Source: Cladobotryum mycophilum
Taxonomy: Eukaryota; Ascomycota; Sordariomycetes; Hypocreales; Hypocreaceae
Length of the DNA: 64,000 bases
Reading direction: 5' to 3'
NCBI GenBank assembly: GCA_036429605.1
Contig: JAVFKD010000004.1
Span: 1,612,001-1,676,000 of the forward strand
In this document: one piece after another, positions 34,168 through 45,815 of the stretch
How the letters are laid out: each line of letters starts with the position of its first letter
How positions within the stretch are numbered: position 1 is the first letter of the stretch
The notes under the pieces: model-generated
The model's database searches: none
Told to the model about the DNA's origin: nothing
What the model saw: only the letters and a program-made list of their open reading frames with translations
Position numbers and translations under genes: made by a program

Positions 34168-35243
34168 GCTGTATTGTATGCTGAAACGGTTTTTCTCTCT
34201 CGTCTTTATGTCTGAGATGGACCTGTCAGAGTTCAATGGAAAGCCGTCTGTTGGCCATATCTTCCCTTTTATATCTGTTATATCCCTCACATGACACCCA
34301 CGCGACTACGCTGCTGCGTTTGCATTCATCGCACAGCTGCTGCATGATGGAGTGGAATCCCTCATGGTTTTTTCTCCTCCCGTTGGCCTCAGCTTTGGAT
34401 CCCACCCAACAAGCAGCAGGCCTTGAAACATGGAGGCCAACGGGCCATTTTCAAGGCCGAGTATCTTGCCAAATCATTCTTTTCGGTCCCTTTTAAGTCA
34501 CGCAATCTCTTGTTGTACGGAGCGGAAGGGCATGCTACTGGTAAAGTAATAGGAACTGTCATCTGGTCTTCATTTTTCTATTTCAAATGTCCGTCGTAAA
34601 CGCTCTAGCCCTAGGCCTTGATAGTTAGCGATTCATAGATCAACATATATCCATCTTTATGGCAGCCCTATAACGTGCAGCGTCCCCGCTCTTTACATTC
34701 CAGAGATTTAAAACCAGCGCAGAAAATGGAAAAAAATGATTACCGCATTGAGGCATCGCCGAAAACTGTACGAGTTACACGTTTTCACGTTTGTTGGCGA
34801 GCCGCATCAGATACTACACTGCGTACAGATTGAGCAACCAACAGGTGGCGATCAGGAGGACAAAGAAACTAGGCGAACCGATGAATCTAGGAATGAATTG
34901 GGTCCTTTCTTGGTACACATAATAACCAAGTTCGATTAGTAGAAGATGCCATGAACGACTCGGGTTTGGGTGTTCCATCTTTTTAGGTATCTTCTCATGC
35001 CTGTCGATGGCCCTCCTGTAGCATCACTTAGACAGGTGCTCTGGATGCACAAACTCCTTGCATTAGCGGGCCGTCGAATCTCACACTGTCCATCTTGCGC
35101 TGATTATTCAGCATCCACACAGTATCTAAATAATCATTCGTACAGTCAACAGTCTAGTGGGGCCTTGGAACTTTTTTGTTCATGCGACAAGATATTTCAT
35201 GAAATTCAATATTCCCCAAACACAACCGCCAATCGACGCCAAC
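34168..35243. other. Divergent promoter region of SDR and BUD22
   Basis: Head-to-head interval of about 1.1 kb. A TATAAAA box for the SDR gene lies on the minus strand at 34273-34267. No further gene recognised. Confidence 0.5.
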
Positions 35244-36804
35244 ATGCCGAAACGAAAGCGTTCCGTCGAGGAGGCCGTCCAGACTAAGCTCGAAAAATAC
35301 AGAATCGATATATTCCGGGCGATTAGCTCCGCTAAAGCAGCCGAGAGAAAGCGCTTCGGCATCAGGTTGCGCGAGTCTGGGATCCCAGCTGACAAGAAGG
35401 CGAGGTTGGAAAGAGAATATGGCATGCTAAAGGTTTGTCCCGTCCACTACGGTTGCTTCTTGTCGTCGCTGTCAATATCTGAAAGCTAATTGAAGTCAGA
35501 CCCTCGACTTGCGTCAGGTCGCCCGCAATCACCTGCACTCGAATCTCCTTCGAATCAAGGCCGTCGAAGCCTCTGACGACCTCCCAAAAGACCTGCGCGC
35601 CGGTGTCCCCAGATCGACACTTTCGCCCGAAGAAATCACCTTACACAATAATGTTATAAGTGTACTTTGCAATACCGGGCCCGCCAGGCAAGCATTGGAT
35701 CGCGCAGTCGCCGATATTTGCGAGACGCTGGGCGTTCCAGTCGCAGAGAAGTCTAAGCGAGTCAGGAAGAACAAGCGGAAAGATGCAGAGGATCAACCCT
35801 CCGACAGGATAGCCAGTCCTGAGGTTGACGAGGAGAACGATGACGACAACGAAAAGCAAACTACGAAGCACGCACCGAAACGCGCACCGAAACCAGAGGA
35901 ATCTGGTGAGCTCTCGGGAGAGGAATCTGATTTCGAGGGTTTCAGTGACGATGACGACGACGACGACGACGACAACGACGAACCTGAGACAGCGGGCAGC
36001 GATCTAGATGGCCTTGGCGAATCGGACGAAGAGGGTGCGCTTTCGAAATACGCAAATTTACTGGGTGCTTCATCAGACGAGGAAGATGAGTTTGACGAAG
36101 AGTTCCTAGCAAAATATAGAGGAAAGGAACAAGTCAACTTGGATGATATTTCATTATCAGGCTCAGCATCCGACGTTGATGAGTTCGACATTCCATCCGA
36201 TGCAGAATCGGCGCCTCCTCTAGAAAAGAAGGTCAAGGAGATAACTAGTGGTAATAGCGACAAAATAAAAGAGGACAAGAAGGCAAAGAAGGCTGAGGAA
36301 AAAGAGGCCAGGGAAGCAAGGAAGAATAAAAAAGCCGCCAAGGCTGCGGAGAAGGCAACTAAGACGGGGAATTCGGCCTTCTTGCCCACCCTCATGGGCG
36401 GCTACATCTCCGGTTCAGAGTCTGCATCTGATATCGATGAGCCTCCTCAGAAGAAGCGCCGAGGTCAAAGAGCTCGTCAAGCCATTTGGGAGAAGAAATA
36501 CGGTGCTAGTGCCAAGCATCTACAGAAACCGGCGGCGGCTAAGGGTGGAAGGGACTCTGGCTGGGACATGAAGCGGGGTGCTGTTGGTCCGGAAGACCAG
36601 GGTAAAGGGAAACTGCGGAAGAAAGGAGGGCGAGATAGTAGGGGTGGACAAGTGCAGGAGTACGTCGAGAGGAGAAAGCCGGAACCAAAACCAACCAAGA
36701 AGGATAATGAGGGGCCATTACATCCTAGTTGGGAGGCGAGGAAAAAGGCCAAGGATGCAGAGAAGGGTGTTGCATTTACAGGACAGAAGATTGTGTTTGA
36801 CTAG
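35244..36804 (+). CDS. BUD22: Bud22-family ribosome biogenesis protein
   Basis: Two exons, 35244-35432 and 35500-36804, phase 0, 497 residues. The N-terminal 130 residues are basic and helical and resemble the Bud22/SRFBP1 start (LEKYRIDIFRAIS, then RNHLHSNLLRIKAVEASDDL). A long Asp/Glu-rich disordered middle is followed by a Lys-rich region and the family C-terminus LHPSWEARKKAK and FTGQKIVFD. In yeast Bud22 acts in early 18S rRNA processing and 40S assembly in the nucleolus. The ATG at 35244 was chosen because it directly precedes MPKRKR and lies upstream of all conserved sequence. Confidence 0.85.
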
Positions 36805-36900
36805 CAAGGAAGAGCCTATGATGAAGTATCACTTCATGTCACAAGATGTTTGTGTCCGCTTTTTTACATATACTCGTAGTCTATTCTTCATTGGCAAGGT

Positions 36901-37509
36901 CTAAATATCCTTGCTCGCTCGTTCCCCAGCATAAGCAAGCGTAAAGTCAAATATTTCCACGAGCGTTGTAATAACCTGCACGGCAATGTGCTCCGCCATC
37001 TTCTTACCCAGACACAGATGTGATCCTCCGTCGAAGACGGGAAATTCGGAGGACGTTTTGTGGATGACCGCCTTGTCGTCATCTGTAAGCCACCTCTCGG
37101 GGTAAAACTCGTCGGCGCTGTTCTCCCAAGTAAGCTTAGAACAGTTCATGGCCCAGGTGCACCATACTCGGACGGAGCTTGAGTGTTGCCCGGAGAGGTG
37201 ATGTCTTGCTGAGCTTGCTTCATCTCGAATGGCATTGGGAGAGTATAACCTATGAGCTTTGTAGAAGATGGAGGGAATGTAGGGTAAATCAATGGGTGCA
37301 AAATATTCCGGTCTCAATGTTGATGTCTTGTTCTTGCCTTCATCTAATAGGACTCCTTCTATTGCCTGTCGTATTCGCGCAGTTGCATGGCGATGCTTCA
37401 TCAAAAGGTAAAAGGTCCACGTTAATGTCTGCGCAACAGTATCATAAATCTCAAGAAAGACAGCTTGAAGATCGACCACGGTTTTCCCGATCTGGCAGTC
37501 CTTGGTTGA
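36901..37509 (-). pseudogene. Cytochrome P450 C-terminal relic
   Basis: An open frame of about 200 codons matches only the C-terminal half of a fungal P450: STKD before the I helix, then TLTWTFYLLMKH, DLPYIPSIF, the WAMN...ADEFYPERW segment and a heme-binding region. Three hallmark motifs are damaged. The I-helix AGxDT reads LEIYDT. The K-helix ExxR reads KAHR. The heme loop FxxGxRxCxG reads FDGGSHLCLG, keeping the Cys but losing the Arg. The first 300 or so residues and the membrane anchor are missing; a weakly P450-like stretch may exist near 37690-37730. Without the ExxR Glu and the complete N-terminus it cannot be a normal monooxygenase. It is convergent with BUD22, less than 100 bp apart. 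Confidence 0.82.
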
Positions 37510-37965
37510 CTTCGTAATGTGTTAGTAGTGGTGTAAGTCGAATGACATCAACGCCCCGATATGACTACAGATTTAACACTTGGTAGTTCAAGTAAAAAAT
37601 GGCCATCTCCTCTTGAACATGTTGATTGTAAAGAACAAGGGTCAAGAAGTGGGGGAAAGAAGTCCTCTCTCACAAGTATGAAGCTCTTTCCACAATAAGG
37701 CGGAACAGATACTCAGCACGGTCTTGCAAGTTTGTGTCCGTCGTACCTGCGCACCACCATCAGCCTCTTCAATACATCAACTAATCTTCATCTTCATACT
37801 AATGCCAAACCCATTTTCTGTGACTATCTTCTTCGCCCCCTATCGTCAATACCAGTAACCTTTACTCACACCTGGTCAAATACCTATTCAACATGCTATG
37901 AACGTTATCAAATCTCACCTCGCCACTGCACCACCGCGAATCGGACTCCACGCTGTTCCCTGATC
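37510..37965. other. Interval between P450 relic and unknown gene
   Basis: Contains the 5' flank of the unknown plus-strand gene. An open frame in phase with that gene runs back to 37732 but looks non-coding. Confidence 0.4.
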
Positions 37966-39837
37966 ATGTATACCACCGATCCAAGAGACTTACCGAAACA
38001 GACTGAGACCATAGTAGATCAGTCTACGTCGTCTCCCAGCAATCCCTTTAATAGTCAGAGATCCAGTTTCTATATCCCATCAGGGCCAACAGTTTCCGCA
38101 TGTGATGATTTCCTTTATCAAGGGGATGCTCATCGCCACATCTAGGAGAATCGTGACGGAAAGTCTCCCGCTCAAGACAATCTACATAAGGGGATACGTC
38201 ACATCCGGGAGTACAGTGAAGATTCTGTGGGGTCCTGGTCGACATCACAGTACTCCACATACAGGCGGCCATGCGAAATAGTCACAGGTGATGGGATGGG
38301 ATCGGAGACAGGAAAACCATATGATCGAAAACCTCGCGGATTGGGGCAAGATGACCGCTGGAGTACAGCAGCAGAAATTAACCGCATTTTCAGTGTTCCT
38401 GAAATTGGCCGCCAGGATAGCTCCATCATTGCCAGAGAAGTTATTCAACAGCTACGAATGCAGACTTTCCCAAACGGCGATGCTTACAATATAGACGGTA
38501 CTGAAACAACTGGACGCAACTCAAATACGTTCATTGTGACTGAGAGGGATATCCAAGACATCATTGAGAGCAGCTTGAGGAAATTAGGACAGAGAGAATC
38601 CATTGCTATCGGCTCAGAATCGAGACAAGGAGATCTTCATCGGCCGAGTCGTTTTTCTTTGGTTGGATTGGATAACCAGCACAAGGGTATCAAACCTCGA
38701 CCGTCAGTCGTCTTGGATCCAGCAACCACCATCAGTGTACCAAAGACTCTGTTTTCCGGCTCAGGATCCAGTGGCAAGCGCAAACGGACGAAGACCAGAG
38801 GGAGGGATCTTTCAACAACTGCCACTATTATTTCGCGGCAGAGTGTGGCCGAGATTACCTGGACAAGGAACGGTGGTCATATAGGCGAGCTATCGGACTC
38901 AAACGGAGACTCTGATATCATTGCCCCAAGCGAAGATTCCGGCTGTACATCTCCAAGATGCCCATCCTCTATCTCAAGCCTTCCTCCCGCTGGTTACTCG
39001 AAACAGAGGAAGCCAAGTCGCAACAAATATTCGATTCATGATTATATCGTCTCTGGAAATGTCACCTACAGTCCTTTCAAAACGAAATCAAAAGAAGACA
39101 TCTTTCGAGTCAGTGATGCGTCCTCGAATATCACATCGTTTCCAACCCTTCGTAACCGGCATTGCACTCTAGAGTGGACCAAGCCCATCGTTGCCGTGGG
39201 CGAAATCGATCGAGACGTATCCCCTGACATGTACGACTTTGGGGTAGACGCACATTGCGGCGTTGCTTCCCATCGTCATACCTTGTTCACAGAAGACTCG
39301 TTACAAAGACGGTGGACGACGAACCACTCCATCTTTGACGACATACCCGGTCACAGTAACGGAGACACATGGCATGTTCGTCGTTCTACACTGGCGCTAC
39401 CATCTTTGACACGCACACAGAGCTTTGGCAACTTGATCCGTTTGTCATCGCGCCGGCGTAGAAGCGTTCCGTCGCTCAGCGCCAAGCACGATGCCCCAAA
39501 AGAGGGTTTCCTTCCAAATATTGTCGACAAGATTGTAAAGGGTGGCCAGCGAATTATAAAGGGCAGCCTCGGCCGAAAAGAGCCCGGTGATGCATGGGCA
39601 TTAGAACCGAATGCCTCCCCAGCAAGCAGCCATATAGCTGCCTACAACCCACCGCCGTCAAGAGACAGCAACCCGAGGGATCGTACATCAAGGTCGTCAG
39701 AACAGGATAGAGTGGCACTTTTAGAAGTGATGATGGGGGGTAATTTGATCAATCACAGGCGAAGGCATACATGCTCGGAGGACAATAGACCTCATGTCTG
39801 CGAGAACGATATGGATGGCGTGGTGAGAGGAGGGTGA
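37966..39837 (+). CDS. Uncharacterised Ser/Arg-rich protein with an internal TAG
   Basis: The reading frame from ATG 37966 runs to TAG at 38143-38145, and the same frame is then open for 563 codons to 39837. A candidate intron at 38102-38176 (GTGATG donor, CTCAAG acceptor, 75 bp) would remove the TAG and keep the frame, giving about 598 residues; the donor and branch site are weak. The protein is hydrophilic and rich in Ser, Arg and Asp, with a possible helical segment TERDIQDIIESSLRKL, an SGKRKRTKTRGR basic cluster that could be a nuclear signal, and LPNIVDKIVKGGQRIIKG near the C-terminus. No domain is recognised. If the intron is not used, the gene is either broken or starts downstream, for example at the first ATG after the stop. 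Confidence 0.55.
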
Positions 39838-40063
39838 AGACTCTATGGCCTTGACTATCGTCCTAGAACCTAGACACACTGCACATTCTGTATGATGAGC
39901 CATCGTTCAAATAAGAATTGGCATTGAAATTGATTCAAGAGGATTGCTACGAGTTCCATAAAACACCGCCAAAAATATTCAAACATCGTCATCCAGGATT
40001 CATTTCCATTTCCATGTCCCATTCAATTTAAATTTACTCTTTTTTGTTACAGTAAAAAAAAGT

Positions 40064-41701
40064 CTATACCGCTTTCGATGCACGAGCTTTATTCTCTCGG
40101 TGTCTCTTCTCCTTGGCCGCCGTCTTCCGTCGGCTCATCCACGACCTATTCAGGTCCCTCCTATTCTCCCAGAACCACTTCTGGAAATCGCTGTTGGCTT
40201 GTGCAGGGCCCTCGCCCTCCTCGTCATCCTCCTTCTCATCCTCTTCATCCTCCTCTTGTTCTTGCTCTTCTTCTGGCTCGTCTTCGCCTAGTGTGCCCAT
40301 GGGCCAGAGGCGTTGCATCCGCGAAGGGTGCGCTGTGTCTGGCGTGGGGGCTGCGCTTCGGGTGCCGCGCCACTCGAGGTCTTGTCGGGTGAAGGGTGTC
40401 ATTGGCATGGGGATTGATGATACGACGTCTGCCGCCTCGTCTTCTTCGTCCTCGGCATCACCGTCGCCACCGCCGCCGAAAAAGCTGAATGCCTCCTTTG
40501 GAGCTGGTGTTTGTGTCGCATTGTCCTCGGGTTTAGATCTCTTGTAGAGAGCTTCCAGCGGGTGAACCTTGGAAGGTGATGGTGTCTCGGGGGGTGGGAT
40601 GTGGATGGCTAGCTTGCTGGGGGATGTCTTCTTGGAGGACACGGGGGTGGCCTGTTGAGGCGATGAGGGTGAGCTCTCAGCATCTGAGCTGGAACCCGAA
40701 CTAGAAGTCTCGCTCTCGCTATCGCTTTCACTATCGTCTTTTGCCTCCGTCTTTTCGGGTTCCTTGGCTGATTTAGGCTTCCCAGGCGTGGGTGTGACTA
40801 CCTCCTCATCTGAATCCTCCTCCTCTGACGAGGTGTCATCTGGCGACGTCCCACTGCTGCTAGTGTCGTCGTCGTCTTCCTCCTCAACAACAACCGGCTT
40901 CGGTGGCGGTGCCAGCTTCTTCGTCTTTGGCCGCTCCGGCTTCTCCTTTACAGCTTCCACGACATTGCCCTCCTCATCCACCCAACCTTTGCCCTCCACA
41001 AATTCCGTCGCACGCTTCGCATCCGTCCCCGCAGATTGCTTCAAGAAGCTCGGAAACTTTGTCGTCTTTTCAAACTCGTGGACCGTAACCTGTCGCGAGC
41101 TTCCTTTCTTCTTCTTCTTTACGGGCAGATTCTCGGGCGCCACGTTCTTCATGGCGTTTGGCGGCAGCTTCATCTTCAGCAAGCATTCCTCGTCTTCCGT
41201 GTATTTGGATTTGGGCCGTTTCCTCTTTTCCTTTTCTTTATCCTTGCTGTCCTTGTCCTTCTTGCTCTTCTTCTTCTTGTACTCGGCCGGCGCCTCGGTC
41301 CACCCCCGTTTTACTTTGCGATCCTTGAGCGCAACACCATCCAGCACGTCCACCTCGCGCTTCCGCTTCTTGGACTTTTCCTTGCCGTCTTCCTTGCTCT
41401 TCCTCTTCTTCTGCTCAAGCTCGTCCTCCTTGCCGGTGGGCTCAATCCGCTCCTCGGGACGGGCCTTCTCGATGCGCATCTTGCTGCCTTTGAACGTCAC
41501 GCCCTGAAATTTCTTTTTCAATTTGTCGGCCTCGGCCTGCGGCAGATCGACGAATCCGTAGCGCTTCTCGGGAAACGTCTCGATGGTGTGGTACGAGATG
41601 TTGCGGGCGACGGGTAGGACTGAGGCTGGGATCACGGATGTGATGAGATCTGCGTCCAAAGGCGTGATATGAAGACGGACAAAATCTTCGCCGTCGGCCA
41701 T
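40064..41701 (-). CDS. RRM-type nucleolar protein (SRP40/Nop8-like)
   Basis: Single exon; from the Met at 41701 (MADGEDFVRLHITPL) the protein has 545 residues. A further in-frame ATG at 41752 would add 17. The first 80 residues look like an RNA-recognition motif: RLHITPL strand, RYGFVDL as an RNP1-like strand, and KMRIEKAR at the end. The rest is Lys- and Ser/Glu-rich and disordered. It ends in a conserved-looking FQKWFWENRRDLNRSWMSRR segment followed by a basic tail. Such proteins are often named suppressor protein SRP40 in fungal annotations, and resemble Nop8/NOL8, a 60S assembly factor. The function is inferred from layout, not from a catalytic motif. Confidence 0.7.
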   Translation of the reverse strand: MADGEDFVRLHITPLDADLITSVIPASVLPVARNISYHTIETFPEKRYGFVDLPQAEADKLKKKFQGVTFKGSKMRIEKARPEERIEPTGKEDELEQKKRKSKEDGKEKSKKRKREVDVLDGVALKDRKVKRGWTEAPAEYKKKKSKKDKDSKDKEKEKRKRPKSKYTEDEECLLKMKLPPNAMKNVAPENLPVKKKKKGSSRQVTVHEFEKTTKFPSFLKQSAGTDAKRATEFVEGKGWVDEEGNVVEAVKEKPERPKTKKLAPPPKPVVVEEEDDDDTSSSGTSPDDTSSEEEDSDEEVVTPTPGKPKSAKEPEKTEAKDDSESDSESETSSSGSSSDAESSPSSPQQATPVSSKKTSPSKLAIHIPPPETPSPSKVHPLEALYKRSKPEDNATQTPAPKEAFSFFGGGGDGDAEDEEDEAADVVSSIPMPMTPFTRQDLEWRGTRSAAPTPDTAHPSRMQRLWPMGTLGEDEPEEEQEQEEDEEDEKEDDEEGEGPAQANSDFQKWFWENRRDLNRSWMSRRKTAAKEKRHRENKARASKAV

Positions 41702-42523
41702 GGATGATTTGATGGGAGTCGCAGATGTTCGAGACACCGTTTCAGCAAGCATTTCCAGCAGTGCACCGTAAAGTGCGTTGTCTGCGGCCCAATGAACGCC
41801 AACAAGGCTGCTGTTTTAGAAAAAAAAAAAAAAGTTCAAAGTGATGCAAAAAGTCAACAATGGAGAGAGAGCTTTGATAATTTTGTCACGCCTAATTGGG
41901 CTCCCAAGGACCTTTTTTGATCCGCTCTGACGCTTTAGCCTACCCTAGACTTTGGACCTTTTCATCGAAAGTTGATGTCAATCCAAGGGGTGCTGATTGC
42001 ATCTAAATTTTAGATTTATTATATTGATAACTGCTATAATGCTGCTACCCTTTAAAAGATTATATGAAAAAAGAATATGCCAGATTGGTGTTGCTAATGC
42101 TGTACCTAGGTTTTCTTTCCAACATATTAGCCCTGCCCCTGTCACATCTCATTCAATAAGGTAGATATTTAGACATAGGCATATAACTTCCTCTCCGTCA
42201 AACCTCTTTATTTACCGATAATAGTAAAAACCAACGATTGTGGCAAACATGGATCAAGAGTTGCAAAGTATTTATTGCGGGTTGAAAAGGATATGATAAT
42301 TGCCTTTGTGAGCAGAATCATATCGGATATATCCTATTTGAGATCAAACAAAGATGTTGCACTTGGAGCCTGGGAAGGATCACGTTTAAACTGCAGCCTG
42401 AAAGACACGCAACTCCATTCCCTAGTCGATGAATCTATATATAGGGGGTTATGAAGATATACTACAAAAAGTACCTCTAAATTCTTGCGACCACAAATTG
42501 AGACTGTCAAAAATCCTATAGCC
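41702..42523. other. Divergent AT-rich promoter interval
   Basis: Lies between the nucleolar protein and the amidase. It has a poly-A run near 41820 and an AT-rich block at about 41990-42310. A TATATATA box at 42436-42443 lies 81 bp before the amidase ATG. Confidence 0.5.
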
Positions 42524-44489
42524 ATGGAAACCCCTCGTGAAACACTCCTCTTTACATCTGCCATTGAGCTTGGTAAAAAGCTCGCAGCGGGCGAGACCAC
42601 CAGCGTTGAGCTTGTACACCTACATCTTGACCAGATCAACCGGCACAATAATCAGGGCCGCAGGCTCAATGCTATTTTAGCTACGCTGCCATTGGAAAAG
42701 GCAATTGAGCAAGCCAAGGTGCTTGATGATGAGCGCAAGGAGGGGCGGCTGAGAAGCGCGCTTCATGGAATCCCCATTGTGCTCAAGGTTGGTGAACTGG
42801 CCGTTTTCATGGTTTTGAGGGAATGGTTAGCTTATATGAAAGGTGATAGGATAATATCGTGACGGATGAGTCCTTGGGGATGCCCACCAGTGCTGGGGCC
42901 GCCTTTTTTGCGAGACTCAAGGCCAAGGCGAATGCATCTCTGGTTGATCGTGTAAGAGAATTTGGATCAATTACATATCGAGGGTGGTCGTAATACTAAC
43001 TGTCTGTAGCTGCTTCAAGCTGGGCTTATTATCCTGGGAAAGACAAATCTGACGGTGTGTATCACGTGTAGTAGTTTAAGCACACCCTTTTTGCTAATTC
43101 TGATCCAGGAGTTTTGCGGAATGAAGTACGATTTCCCTCTCAACAAAGATGATCGGTACTTACTCTACTGTGAACAGATCAAACGATACGCCCATGGGCT
43201 GGAGCGCGTATGGCGGTCAGACACTATCCGCATATCGAAGAGAAGGCCTTGCCGATGAGAACCAACCAGTAAGTAATTTTGCCCAGATGCATTTTTTCTA
43301 TAAATAAGTTCTCATCCGAACATAATCTTGCAGTTTGCTGCCGGATCTTCTGCCGGCTCTGCTGTATCCGTCAGTGCTGGATTCTCTCCTCTCGCCATTA
43401 GCACCGAGACATCTGGGTCCACCGTCTATCCTGCCAGCGCGGCCGGCGTTTACGGCATACGACTTACATCGGAGACGGTACCAACGTCTGGAGTTCAAAG
43501 GATAAGCTCTTCGTTTGATGCTATAGGCATCATGGCGCGGGATCCAGCCGACCTAGAGCCCCTTGCGGCGGTCTTGCAAGGACGTGAAACGTCACTGTTG
43601 GAAACGCAAGATGTAGCAACAGAAGGATTGGATAATCTATCAGTAGGAGTGTTTCCTTCAACATGGGGAGTGCGATCCAAGGGGCAGTGGGATTCTCCTG
43701 AAGTGGTAGGATCATTTGCTTCGTTTTATGCTCAAAGCATTGCTGACCATGATCGTAGGTTTTGGTGTATGAATCTGCTATCAAGAAGATTCAAGAACAC
43801 GGATCTCGAGTTGTCTACCCCCTGGAGCTCCCAGAAGCAGAAGTATTAAAACAAAATGACGAGACTTTGGTAACAGTGGCGTGTGAGTTGCCCCCCTTTT
43901 CTTTTTGCCATTTACTGCCGCTTGATGGAGCACTGACTTGCCATCCCTCTCAGACCACCAATTTCCGGCCATGATAGAAGAGTTCATCAACTGCTTCCAC
44001 CATAACCCGGAAGTTATAAATCTCAAGGATATTATAGCATGGAACGAAAAGCACGCTGATATCGCCATGCCACCTCGTGCGTCGAACCCCCTCTCTGTCT
44101 TCTATCCTGAAGTAGCCTAACACCATATTACAGCACGCACAACACAAACTGAGCTCATCGCTGCTGCGGAAAACACAATGAAAGCAGAAACAGCCACCGC
44201 TGTCGTACCTGAGCTGCGCCGCCTCGCTGGTCCGGACGGCATGGGGAAATTGATGAGCGAGCATGGCCTTGACATCGTCCTGACGGCGTCCGAATCAACA
44301 GTGGTAGGATATGCGGCGTGTGCGGGATGGCCCATTGCAACAGTGCCTCTAGCAAAGCTGCATAAAAATGGCCAACCGTATGGTATGTTTGTGTTGGCAA
44401 AGGAGGAGACTGTTTTGCTGAGGTTCATGAAAGCCTGGCAGAAGGCGTTTGGGGCGTTTACACCTCCCAAGTTGGACGGAGCATCCTGA
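42524..44489 (+). CDS. Amidase signature-family hydrolase
   Basis: Nine exons: 42524-42787, 42850-42951, 43010-43054, 43109-43125, 43178-43268, 43334-43705, 43759-43882, 43954-44076 and 44134-44489. Every junction keeps the frame, giving 497 residues, the usual amidase length. The Ser-cisSer-Lys triad is in place: Lys88 in GIPIVLKD, cis-Ser178 in AAGSSAGSAV, and nucleophile Ser202 in TETSGSTVYPAS. The 17-base fourth exon encodes EFCGM. The fifth supplies the TPMGWSAYGGQT segment typical of fungal amidases (acetamidase/glutamyl-amidotransferase A-like). The substrate is an unknown amide or ester. The intron density is the highest in the window. The protein is soluble with no signal peptide. 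Confidence 0.88.
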
Positions 44490-44546
44490 TTCACATCTAT
44501 CATTCGTGCTGGTAGAAATGCAGTTCCCATTATTTTTAGACACCCG

Positions 44547-44555
44547 TACTCCGTA
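44547..44555 (-). other. TACGGAGTA motif, reverse orientation
   Basis: TACTCCGTA just after the amidase stop codon; the same 9-base motif occurs at 13514, 55782 and 60986, always outside genes. Confidence 0.6.
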
Positions 44556-44662
44556 GACTCGTGTAATTGTACATCAATGTGCCATCCATCATAACCATAA
44601 AAATACATCCAAGTTGTATGAGAGGAGAATCAAGATCATTATATGCAAGACAGACTCATCAC

Positions 44663-45815
44663 TTAACCCCAAGGCTTGGCAGCGTTGTGGCGGAAAAAGG
44701 GCTGCGGATTCTGTTCTCGCTGGTCGCCGCCAATTGCTTTCCACCACACGTCTGTGCTCCATCGGATAATTCTCTCAGCAGCACCTTGAGGTGTCGCAGC
44801 TGGTCGGACATCCAAGAAAAAAACACCGTCTTCAGAATCATCATCAGACGCTCCAGAGTAGTAGTCGATGACATAGCGGATCTCTTTCTTTTCGCCGTTT
44901 ATATCCCGAGAGACGTACCAGTCATGTCGATCAAACGGCAATGGTGTGCTAGTGCATGTTAGTCGATGAAAGACTTGCGCAGACAATGGCAGGATACTAC
45001 TTACGCAAAGTTGGAGGGGGAAATCCAGCCCAAGATTTGTAAGATTGTCGCCTTGGGGGTCAGGTCCTTGGGTCTGCCCTGGAAACGGACAAGAGTAGGT
45101 TGAACTCGTGTTCCATCCCATTGCCTATCTAGCTCCTCTATCGTATGCGCTTCACCTCGTCGACAAACCTTCCACCCCTTGACTAGACCGCGACCAAAGC
45201 GCTCTTCCCAGCCAACAATCTCTTGCCATGCGCCTTCGTTCAAAAAGTTGTGTACGGCCACCATGGGTTCAACGGCGGTGATATCGGTGTCGGTATAGCC
45301 CTTGCGCAGCATGGCATTGTACATTTGCTGTGGCGAGGGGTATTCCCATGTCGTCCCGCTACCATCGCCCTTTGGTATCGTTGACTCTTCTCGGCTTGTC
45401 GGTAGCGAGACAGCTTGATTGGGCGCGGCCTTTTGGTCGAGATCGTAAAACATGAAGTTTAACGGATTGATCTGTGAGAGGAAGGACTTTTGTTCTTGAC
45501 CGCGGGCGTCATGGGGTACAGGACAGCCAGAGGGAGGGGAGGAGGAGGAAGACGAAGGGGATCCATGAGGAACTGGACAGCCTGAAGTTGATGAGGTTTC
45601 GGGGCGTTTTGCGCCATTGGGAGTGAGCGCATCGATGGTTTTATTGTGCATCGGGCATCCGCGCTTTTATTAAAAGTCAGCTAGGAGTCGCCATCACTAG
45701 GATGGGCATGATGGATGGTGGTTCATACCGGAGGTTCTCCATTTGCCCCAACAGGCGGATGCCCGCGGGGAATAGATGCAGTCGCAGGTGGTGAATCTGC
45801 CCAAAACCAGCCCAT
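44663..45815 (-). CDS. Cytochrome c heme lyase (holocytochrome c synthase)
   Basis: Three exons: 45815-45729, 45663-45005 and 44948-44663, giving 343 residues. The start MGWFWADSP is typical. Three Cys-Pro heme-regulatory motifs occur (GCPMH across the first splice, and GCPVPH twice). The core has INPLNFM, the WEYPSPQQMYNAMLRKGY block, the VHN motif whose His is the heme ligand in the human enzyme, and the C-terminal FDRHDWYV, EIRYVIDYY and FLDVRPA blocks. It attaches heme to apocytochrome c (or c1) in the mitochondrial intermembrane space. It lies head-to-head with the ABC1-family gene, with 569 bp between their start codons. Confidence 0.93.

Noticed and set aside
35793..36395. 200-codon Ser-rich minus-strand frame within BUD22
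   Set aside because: Reverse reading of the Asp/Glu-rich BUD22 middle region.
38217..38226. TACAG acceptor at 38216 as the intron end for the unknown gene
   Set aside because: With the 38102 donor the intron is 115 bp and changes the frame, so the downstream 550-codon frame would be lost.
40764..41507. 247-codon Ser/Phe-rich plus-strand open frame opposite the RRM nucleolar protein
   Set aside because: It mirrors the Lys/Glu/Ser-rich codons of the real minus-strand gene, which has an RRM-like start and a conserved C-terminus.
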